A DNA stretch of 5,225 nt, taken from the NCBI GenBank assembly GCA_003661105.1, contig QMVM01000164.1, forward strand, positions 1 through 5,225, written 5' to 3'. The notes beneath the pieces were generated by a model. That model was not told the origin of the DNA. It saw only the letters and a program-made list of their open reading frames with translations, and did no database searches. Positions within the stretch are counted from its first letter, which is position 1; each line of letters starts with the position of its first letter. This DNA is from Methanosarcinales archaeon. GTDB taxonomy: Archaea > Halobacteriota > Methanosarcinia > Methanosarcinales > Methanogasteraceae. A program made the position numbers and the translations under genes. Of the stretch, positions 1-5,225 are shown piece after piece.

Positions 1-461
1 CCGTCGGTGGCGATCACAGCATCACCGATACTCGCAAGGGTTGTTGCAAGCCATTCTTCACTTTCCACCAACCGCTTCTCGATCCCGCTCTTGTGAAGAG
101 CCGTTTCGATGGATGCGTGGAGTTGCCGCTCCTGAAACGGCTTGACAAGATAAGCGTATGGTTCTGTGCTCTTGGCTCTATCGATCAGCCCAACATCCGA
201 ATACGCTGTTAGGAATATAACCGGAATATCTATCTTTTCTTTTATCTCCCGAGAAGCATCTATACCGTTTTTCTCCCCTCGAAGGACGATATCCATCAAT
301 ACCAGATCAGGATTCAGTTTGAGCGCCTTATCTACGGCGGCATCCGCACTGACCGCACGCCCAACCACTTCGTAGCCAATATTAGTAACTGCCAGTTCCA
401 GATCTTCAGCTACGATGGCTTCGTCCTCAACGATCAGTATCCTTATTTTCTCCGTGTGAAT
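1..461 (-). CDS. Response regulator: receiver domain followed by a PAS domain (3' end outside window)
   Basis: The protein starts with a complete CheY-like receiver that would accept a phosphoryl group from a histidine kinase. Counting from an ATT at 461, the acidic pair is D13/E14 in VEDE, the phospho-accepting aspartate is D57 in LMDI (codon 291-293), the switch threonine is T85 in FLTAYSD, and the conserved lysine is K107 in VKPF. A helical linker follows, and from about residue 133 a PAS domain begins (WLATTLASIGDAVIATD) and runs off the window. There is no DNA-binding domain in the visible part; relatives with this layout often continue into more PAS domains or a HisKA_2 kinase, so this may be a hybrid kinase rather than a plain regulator. 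It overlaps the 3' end of the multi-PAS kinase, which implies co-transcription and a partner role. The start is uncertain: the in-frame stop is at 477-479, and no ATG, GTG or TTG follows before the first beta strand (IRILIVEDE). ATT at 459-461 is chosen because family members usually begin just before TEKIRILIVEDE; ATA at 444-446 and CTG at 435-437 are alternatives. Confidence 0.88.
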   Translation of the reverse strand, partial: MHTEKIRILIVEDEAIVAEDLELAVTNIGYEVVGRAVSADAAVDKALKLNPDLVLMDIVLRGEKNGIDASREIKEKIDIPVIFLTAYSDVGLIDRAKSTEPYAYLVKPFQERQLHASIETALHKSGIEKRLVESEEWLATTLASIGDAVIATD

Positions 462-3400
462 TACCCTCGTTACACTCTATGTCGAATTCCATATTAAAGG
501 TTGCCCCCCTATCGCTGATGACCTCCAGCGTTCCCTGTAACTGGTCTTCCACGAGTATCTTTACCAGGTGGAGGCCAAGTGTTTTGGTAGTATCGATATC
601 GAACCCGGGAGGCAATCCAGCACCATCATCGCTTACCCTCAGATTGACCCTGCCACTATCTGATGCAGTGAGACTGACCTCGATCTTTCCGCCCTTCCTC
701 TCACCAAAAGCATGTTCTATTGCGTTTGAGAGCAGTTCGTTGATGATCAGCCCGATATGTAGCCCGATAGATACCGGAAACTTGCGATCGGTCACGTGAA
801 TGATGGGGGTGATCTTTGTGTCTGAGACCGGATAGCTCCGGAACAACTGCCCCGACAATGTGCCTACAAACTCATTCATATTCAGTTCTGATAAGTCCCC
901 ACTTTCATATAATTGAGTGTGAATAAGAGCCATAGTATTTATTCTGCTCTGGGATTTGGAGAGCACGTCGATCGCTTCTTTATTCTGGGTGGTTCGCGCC
1001 TGCATGGAAAGTAAGCTTGATGCAACCTGAAGGTTGTTCTTTACGCGGTGATATATCTCATGCATAAGCACGTCCTTCTCTCGCAGGGATCGTTTGATCT
1101 GCTCTTCCGCGACTTCGCGCTCTGTTATGTCTGTGGCGGCAGCATATATTACGCCATTCTCGTCAGCCGCTGTTGCCCTCCATTCCAACCATTTATAAGA
1201 TCCGTTCTTACAGATGCAACGGTTTTCAAACACAACAAGCGGAATACCGTTAATCTGCTTCTCTACTTCCTCGATGGTACCCTTGCGGTCATCCGGATGA
1301 ACAAACTCGATAAATGGACGTGCCAGGAATTCCTCATGAGAGAAACCCAATATGCTACTAAAAGCCGGATTGCAGTATATAAAATAACCGGTATGAGTAT
1401 TTACCTTGGCAATCATACCCGGCACAACTTCAATAATGTGCTTTAGCTCTGATTCTGCTTCCAAAAGACTCTGTTCCGCCTGCTTGCGCTCGGTGATGTC
1501 ATTAAATACCGATACTATTTCACCACTGGGCAACTTGTAAACCCAACTTTCTCGCCATGTGTCATGGTCATCCTCATGCCTGCAAATAGCTTCCGGAAAA
1601 TACTCCGGTTTTCCGGTTCTCCAAACTCTCTGAAATACTTTAAATAAGCCAGACTCCACTACACCGGGAAATGCTTCAGCAACACGCCTTCCGATGATAT
1701 CCTCCCTTTTTATGTTCGCTATGTTCTCTCCTGCCTGATTAAAGTCCCTAAATATAAAGTCATCACCATCATCCACAGCTTCAAATATTGCAACTCCACT
1801 TGCCATCGTCTCAAATAGTTGCATGTATTTTAACTGAGTAGCTTTTAGCTCCTCCTCTACATGCTTGTACTCTGTGATGTCACGGGAGATTGCACATGCC
1901 ATAAATCCTTTATCAGTCTTGATAGGGAATACCGCTGCCTGTACGACACGATGTGCCCCATCGGGAGGGTGAATCACGCCCTCATCCAACCGGTCCAACT
2001 GCTCTGATTGACCGGTCTCAAGGATTTTAAGCACACCTGCTTTGACCTGCTCATGCACCGGATTATCAATGTCGTTAGCGGACAACTGAGATAGGACATC
2101 CCACACGGGTCTGGCCAACACCTCTGTCCGCGAAAGCCCGGTGATCTGCTCCTGCCCGCGGTTCCACTCGATAATAGTGCCCTGTTCATCGACCAGCACA
2201 ATACCATCACACGACTGCTCGACGATGCTGCGGAGTTTTTCTTCGCTCCTCCGAAGCGCATATTCGGACTCTTTTCGCTCGGTGATATCGCGAGCAATCG
2301 CCAAAGAGAGTAGTTCACCATCGACATCGAAGAATTTCCCGGTGATCTCCACAGGCAGGAGTGTTCCGTCTTTTCTCTGCTGGTTCACCTCAAAGATCGC
2401 TTCTTCCGCCAACGCATCCCGAACTTCCAGAAACGCCTCGTATCCAGTGGGATCGGCGTCGATTTCCCTATTGCTCAGTCTTAACAATTCTTCCCTGCTG
2501 TAGCCGAGCGATTCACAAGCCGCCTGATTAACGTCCACAAATTTTCCGGCATCATCGGACAAGAATATGGCGTCTTTAGCCGTTTCGAAGAGCGTCCGGT
2601 ATTTTTCCTCCGACTTTCGCAGCGCATCTTCTGTCTCTTTTCGGTCGGTTATATCCCTGAATATATTCGCGAAATACCCTGGCATCGTGCAGAACGATGT
2701 AATCTCATACCACCTTTTAAACCGCGGATAGTATTCAACGAAATGCGCTGATTCCCCGGTTTGGGCGACTCTGGCGTACCTTTTGATAAATGGTGTGTCG
2801 CCGGCATACAGCTCTGTTGCTCTTTTTCCTTCCACATCCGCTCTCTTCCACGATAGGATACTCTCAGCGGCATTGTTGATCTTCTCAATAACGTAATCGA
2901 CCGGCTCACCACCCTCATCCACGATCAGCCTGTGCACCACGAGCCCGTTCATCATATTGTCAAAGAGATCCTGATACCGGCTCTCGGATTTCCGGAGCGC
3001 ATCCTCTGCCCGCTTTTGCCCGGTTACGTCTTTCGCCGTTCCAATCGCTGCCGGTTTGCCCTGATACTCGATGAGCCCGACAGTTATATGGACTGTGGTT
3101 TGCATATCCTCGTTCTTCCGGATGACATGAAACTCATATTCCACAGGTACACCTTCCCCTGCTATCATCATGGCGTAGCGATCAGCAACCATAGCCCGAT
3201 CATCGGGCGCAACAAGTTCCCAGAAACCCATCCCGATAACTTCCTCCACAGTGTAGCCGGGTATTCTGGCAAATGCCTCGTTCACAAACTTAAGTTTCCC
3301 GTCCTGGATGAGGAATACACCATCTTGAACATTCTCGATCAAGGTGCGGTATTTCTCTTCGCTCTCACGAAGCGCTTTCTTAGCAGCTTTTCGCCCGGTG

Positions 3401-4419
3401 ATGTCGCGGCAGGCAAGAAATAGTCCCGCTGGTTTACCATCCTCCACAATCAGCGAGGAGTTCGCTTCCACCGATATCCGCGCTCCTGCCTTGTTGATGA
3501 AATCCACTTCAAAAAGGAAAATCCCGGCTCCACCAGCAGCACGTATTGAAAAACGTTCATAGAATCCGGGGAGCTGGTCTTCGGGCAGGATATCTGTGAT
3601 ATTCATCTGTAGTGCCTCTTCCTCACCATACCCGCTCAGTTCTATCGCAGCTCGGTTGAGGTATGTGATACGCCCATCCATGCCGAACGATATAATCGTA
3701 TCCTTTGAGGTCTCTGTGAACATGCGATACTTAGCCTCGCTCTCGCGAAGCGCGTCCTCCGCGGCTTTGCGCTCAGCAACCTCCTGCCTCAGTTCATCGT
3801 TCGCTCCCGCGAGTTCGGCGGTGCGCTCCTCTACACGAACCTCCAGTCCATCACACGCATCCTGCAACGCATCCTTCGTCTGGCGCAGTTCAGCCGCCTG
3901 CGCGCCAAGTTCCGCAATAACCTTCACTGTTCGGAAGAACGAGTGTAAACAATCCATGGCCACCGCGTCTCCGACCGTACGCATATTCTTCGCCTCTTTG
4001 ACGAGTAGTTCCGGGTCCAGGTCGATCTCCACAGCGATCTTTTCAAGTTCTTTTAATTGTTCGGGCGAGAACTCCTCAGGTCTGAATTGACCTGCATACA
4101 TGGTTGCTTTGCGCTCACCATCGATAATGATCGGCGCAACGAAATGAGCACCATGCGCGAAGCAGTACATAATTTCAGGCTCGTTTAACTTGACTGCCTT
4201 TCTACTCATCTTTGCGAATGATTGGAAACATCGTCGTCTCCCTTCTTTTGTTGATTGGATCAGAGTGCAAAATTTGATTGGATTGCTAAAACGTGTTAAA
4301 GCATCGCCATCTGGCAAAAAAATTACAGAAGAGACCCCGACGGCCCTTGCAAAGCTATCCTGGACGGCTTGAACTACATCAGCGTCAATAAGTTCCCGTA
4401 GTGACATGGCTTCGTCCAT
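427..4419 (-). CDS. Soluble sensor histidine kinase: PocR domain, seven PAS domains, HisKA_2 and HATPase_c
   Basis: An autophosphorylating sensor kinase of 1330 residues, much longer than typical kinases. Domains in order, numbered from the ATG at 4417-4419: PocR ligand-binding domain (about 8-168), coiled coil (169-225, including a VRVEERTAEL stretch), seven PAS domains (about 225-345, 353-470, 479-595, 603-718, 725-853, 861-981, 989-1105), HisKA_2 (1113-1189) and HATPase_c (about 1215-1315). The predicted phosphoacceptor is H1124 in EIYHRVKNN. ATP-binding features are the N box INELLSNAIEHAF with N1227, the DDGAG motif (1264-1268) and the TLGL and GATF glycines; all look intact. There is no signal peptide or membrane helix, so it should sense a cytoplasmic cue. 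The ATG is preferred because AGGAAG lies four bases upstream and PocR homology begins seven residues later; a GTG at 4528-4530 would add 37 residues of unconserved appearance with a poor binding site. It follows another kinase by at most 132 bases and overlaps the receiver gene downstream. The ligand is not determined by sequence. Confidence 0.95.
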   Translation of the reverse strand: MDEAMSLRELIDADVVQAVQDSFARAVGVSSVIFLPDGDALTRFSNPIKFCTLIQSTKEGRRRCFQSFAKMSRKAVKLNEPEIMYCFAHGAHFVAPIIIDGERKATMYAGQFRPEEFSPEQLKELEKIAVEIDLDPELLVKEAKNMRTVGDAVAMDCLHSFFRTVKVIAELGAQAAELRQTKDALQDACDGLEVRVEERTAELAGANDELRQEVAERKAAEDALRESEAKYRMFTETSKDTIISFGMDGRITYLNRAAIELSGYGEEEALQMNITDILPEDQLPGFYERFSIRAAGGAGIFLFEVDFINKAGARISVEANSSLIVEDGKPAGLFLACRDITGRKAAKKALRESEEKYRTLIENVQDGVFLIQDGKLKFVNEAFARIPGYTVEEVIGMGFWELVAPDDRAMVADRYAMMIAGEGVPVEYEFHVIRKNEDMQTTVHITVGLIEYQGKPAAIGTAKDVTGQKRAEDALRKSESRYQDLFDNMMNGLVVHRLIVDEGGEPVDYVIEKINNAAESILSWKRADVEGKRATELYAGDTPFIKRYARVAQTGESAHFVEYYPRFKRWYEITSFCTMPGYFANIFRDITDRKETEDALRKSEEKYRTLFETAKDAIFLSDDAGKFVDVNQAACESLGYSREELLRLSNREIDADPTGYEAFLEVRDALAEEAIFEVNQQRKDGTLLPVEITGKFFDVDGELLSLAIARDITERKESEYALRRSEEKLRSIVEQSCDGIVLVDEQGTIIEWNRGQEQITGLSRTEVLARPVWDVLSQLSANDIDNPVHEQVKAGVLKILETGQSEQLDRLDEGVIHPPDGAHRVVQAAVFPIKTDKGFMACAISRDITEYKHVEEELKATQLKYMQLFETMASGVAIFEAVDDGDDFIFRDFNQAGENIANIKREDIIGRRVAEAFPGVVESGLFKVFQRVWRTGKPEYFPEAICRHEDDHDTWRESWVYKLPSGEIVSVFNDITERKQAEQSLLEAESELKHIIEVVPGMIAKVNTHTGYFIYCNPAFSSILGFSHEEFLARPFIEFVHPDDRKGTIEEVEKQINGIPLVVFENRCICKNGSYKWLEWRATAADENGVIYAAATDITEREVAEEQIKRSLREKDVLMHEIYHRVKNNLQVASSLLSMQARTTQNKEAIDVLSKSQSRINTMALIHTQLYESGDLSELNMNEFVGTLSGQLFRSYPVSDTKITPIIHVTDRKFPVSIGLHIGLIINELLSNAIEHAFGERKGGKIEVSLTASDSGRVNLRVSDDGAGLPPGFDIDTTKTLGLHLVKILVEDQLQGTLEVISDRGATFNMEFDIECNEGNSHGENKDTDR
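475..1083 (-). other. HisKA_2-HATPase_c transmitter core of the multi-PAS kinase
   Basis: Kinase residues 1113-1315 form the catalytic output module. The H box (EKDVLMHEIYHRVKNNLQ) contains the predicted phosphoacceptor H1124, and the N box, DDGAG and GATF motifs form the ATP lid and pocket. The tail after MEFDI is 16 residues longer than the matching tail of the upstream kinase (18 against 2 residues after the shared MEFDI), and this extra part is the piece that overlaps the receiver gene. Confidence 0.92.
1105..3747 (-). other. Array of seven PAS domains with helical linkers
   Basis: Seven PAS units follow each other. Each starts with a helical linker of the form ALR-x-SE-x-KYR-x-LFE and ends with a D-I/V-T motif followed by a charged helix. 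The Asp of the D-I/V-T motifs is at residues 339, 464, 589, 711, 847, 974 and 1097, so the repeat length is 125, 125, 122, 136, 127 and 123. The units differ in sequence, so they are diverged subtypes rather than fresh copies: units 3 and 6 share a distinct pattern (LF-x2-M-x2-G near the start, KR-x-D-x2-G-x-R, TG, a tryptophan before the last strands), while units 2 and 7 carry a PDD motif in the helix region. Which units bind a cofactor and which only transmit signal cannot be told by eye. Confidence 0.9.
3916..4398 (-). other. PocR sensory domain of the multi-PAS kinase
   Basis: Residues about 8-168 of the kinase match the PocR family pattern: LRELIDADVVQAVQDSFARA, then a valine-rich strand, FCTLI with a cysteine, a second cysteine in RRRCFQSF, YCFAHG with a third, and the strand pair APIIIDGER/ATMYAGQF. 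PocR was described as a sensor domain predicted to bind simple hydrocarbon derivatives; in the PocR regulator itself it is tied to propanediol use. Cysteines at residues 51, 64 and 86 fall in conserved positions and could bind a metal, cofactor or thiol-reactive ligand, which is inference. It is the only non-PAS input module seen in this kinase. Confidence 0.85.
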
Positions 4420-4423
4420 CTTA

Positions 4424-4439
4424 CTTCCTGTATCTTCCT
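4424..4439 (-). promoter_or_regulatory. Ribosome binding site of the multi-PAS kinase, present as two tandem copies
   Basis: On the minus strand AGGAAG occurs at 4429-4424, four bases before the ATG at 4419, and again at 4439-4434. The two copies sit in a 10-base tandem repeat (TACAGGAAG, twice). The near copy has suitable Shine-Dalgarno spacing and is the main reason for choosing the ATG over the upstream GTG. The far copy is probably too distant to serve the same start. Confidence 0.5.
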
Positions 4440-4551
4440 GTAGCAAACTCCGTGAACTTCGTATAACCCGTTCTGTAGATGGTGATTCGTCGTGACCCAC
4501 ACCTTCGTGGTCGTAAGTGCTACTCTTCACTCGTCTCTTTGTAGCAAACCA

Positions 4552-5225
4552 TCAGTCATCAGTGATGTCAAACTCCATCTTAAAGGTTGCCCCTTCCTCG
4601 CTCGTGACTTCCAGAGTTCCTCGCAACTGGTCTTCAGTGATGATCTTTACGAGACGGAGACCAAGTGTTTTAGCAGCATTGATATCGAATCCAGGCGGCA
4701 TTCCAACGCCGTCATCGCTGACGGTCAGACTGACCAACCCTTTTTCAGATACACCAAAACTAACCTCAACCGTACCTTCCTTCCGGTTTACAAAGGCATG
4801 TTCGAACGCATTTGTCAACAGTTCATTAACAATCAATCCGACAGGAACAGCTATGGAAATTGGAAGTGGGGAATCGGCTACGGAAACGTTTGGGGTAATT
4901 CTTGTATCTTGAATAGAATAAACATAGAGCAACTGCCTTACCAGATTATCCACAAACCCCCTCATATTCACCTCTGATAAATTCTCGCTTTCATATAATT
5001 GACTATGGATAAGGGACATAGCATATACCCGGTTTATGGATTCGGAGAGTGAATCCTTTACGTTTTTATCTTTTACGCTCCGTGCCTGCATATCAAGCAA
5101 GCTCAAAATAACCTGAAGATTGTTCTTTACGCGATGATGTATCTCCCGGAGCAGCACCTCTTTCTCCTTTAAGGATGCCTTTATCCGGTCTTCCGATCGC
5201 TTGTGCTCGTCCAGACGCTTCCGGA
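4552..5225 (-). CDS. C-terminal transmitter part of a second sensor histidine kinase (5' end outside window)
   Basis: The reading frame is open from the right edge to the TGA at 4552-4554, giving 223 visible residues. The first 20 or so (KRLDEHKRSEDRIKASLKEK) are the helical linker that in this family follows a PAS domain, so the true start and the sensor domains lie beyond the window; a GTG at 5155-5157 sits inside the conserved H-box helix and is not a credible start. The HisKA_2 phosphoacceptor is the second histidine of EIHHRVKNNLQ (codon 5134-5136). The HATPase_c domain has the N box VNELLTNAFEHAF (Asn codon 4825-4827), SDDGVGMPPG, KTLGLRLVKI and GATFKMEFDI, so the ATP-binding core looks intact. 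This core aligns without gaps to that of the next kinase downstream at about 60% identity by hand count, which indicates tandem duplication or shared recent ancestry. It ends seven residues earlier than one would expect for a readthrough into the next frame, at DITDD, a normal end for the fold. Confidence 0.93.
   Translation of the reverse strand, partial: RKRLDEHKRSEDRIKASLKEKEVLLREIHHRVKNNLQVILSLLDMQARSVKDKNVKDSLSESINRVYAMSLIHSQLYESENLSEVNMRGFVDNLVRQLLYVYSIQDTRITPNVSVADSPLPISIAVPVGLIVNELLTNAFEHAFVNRKEGTVEVSFGVSEKGLVSLTVSDDGVGMPPGFDINAAKTLGLRLVKIITEDQLRGTLEVTSEEGATFKMEFDITDD

Noticed and set aside
479..799. Plus-strand open frame, with a very similar one at 4517-4912
   Set aside because: They lie opposite the HATPase_c domains of the two kinases in the same relative frame; their likeness is explained by the paralogy of the kinases, not by a conserved antisense gene.
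1048..1446. Plus-strand open frame of 132 codons
   Set aside because: It lies opposite PAS unit 7 and the H box, whose protein sequence is clearly the conserved one; no recognisable protein on this strand.
1974..2918. Minus-strand alternative frames at 1974-2327 and 2649-2918
   Set aside because: They overlap PAS units in the wrong frame and show no domain pattern.
4251..4283. TTGATTGGAT repeated 23 bases apart
   Set aside because: It lies in conserved PocR coding sequence (SNPIKFCTLIQS), read in different frames, so it is best explained by chance.
2932..4372. Several plus-strand open frames (2932-3423, 3344-3562, 3596-4090, 4190-4372)
   Set aside because: All lie within well-supported kinase coding sequence, and their translations are low-complexity or unrecognisable, as expected of shadows.
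4461..4466. TTATAC on the minus strand as an archaeal TATA box for the multi-PAS kinase
   Set aside because: Six bases only, with no clear adjacent purine-rich BRE; the position (about 45 bases before the ATG) is possible, but the match is too weak to annotate.
4494..4512. Imperfect hairpin GACCCAC / GTGGTC in the spacer
   Set aside because: Six pairs with a bulge and no T run after it; not a convincing terminator or regulatory stem.

Overview
The window is densely coding and all genes lie on the minus strand. In transcription order it holds three genes: the 3' end of one sensor histidine kinase (kinase A, cut by the right edge), a complete very large multi-PAS sensor histidine kinase (kinase B), and the 5' part of a response regulator with a receiver followed by a PAS domain (cut by the left edge). 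I found no RNA genes, mobile elements, CRISPR array or convincing plus-strand gene. No stretch longer than about 132 bases lacks a gene.

Region by region: 5225-4552 encodes the last 223 residues of kinase A, which is a HisKA_2-type dimerisation/phosphoacceptor helix pair plus a HATPase_c domain. Positions 4551-4420 are a short spacer with a duplicated ribosome-binding-site-like motif. Kinase B runs from 4419 to 427 (1330 residues from the preferred ATG; a GTG at 4530 would add 37). Its order is an N-terminal PocR sensory domain, a coiled coil, seven PAS domains at a spacing of about 125 residues, then HisKA_2 and HATPase_c. It has no membrane segment, so it should be a cytoplasmic sensor. The response regulator overlaps the end of kinase B and runs off at position 1.

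The genes look like a phosphorelay cluster. Two kinases with closely related transmitter cores (about 60% identical by my hand alignment, without gaps) sit directly upstream of a receiver protein that could accept their phosphoryl groups. No output gene is visible, so the controlled process is unknown. PocR domains have been proposed to sense small hydrocarbon derivatives, which would fit an organism that metabolises methylated compounds, alkanes or diols, but the window does not prove this.

Organism: soluble HisKA_2 kinases with long PAS arrays next to receiver-PAS proteins are typical of Methanomicrobia-like Euryarchaeota (methanogens and anaerobic methane or alkane oxidisers). They also occur in some environmental bacteria. 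The intermediate GC content and Shine-Dalgarno-like sites do not separate these options, so the archaeal assignment is an inference of moderate confidence.

The most notable oddity is that the response regulator has no ATG, GTG or TTG anywhere between its last in-frame stop and its conserved first beta strand.
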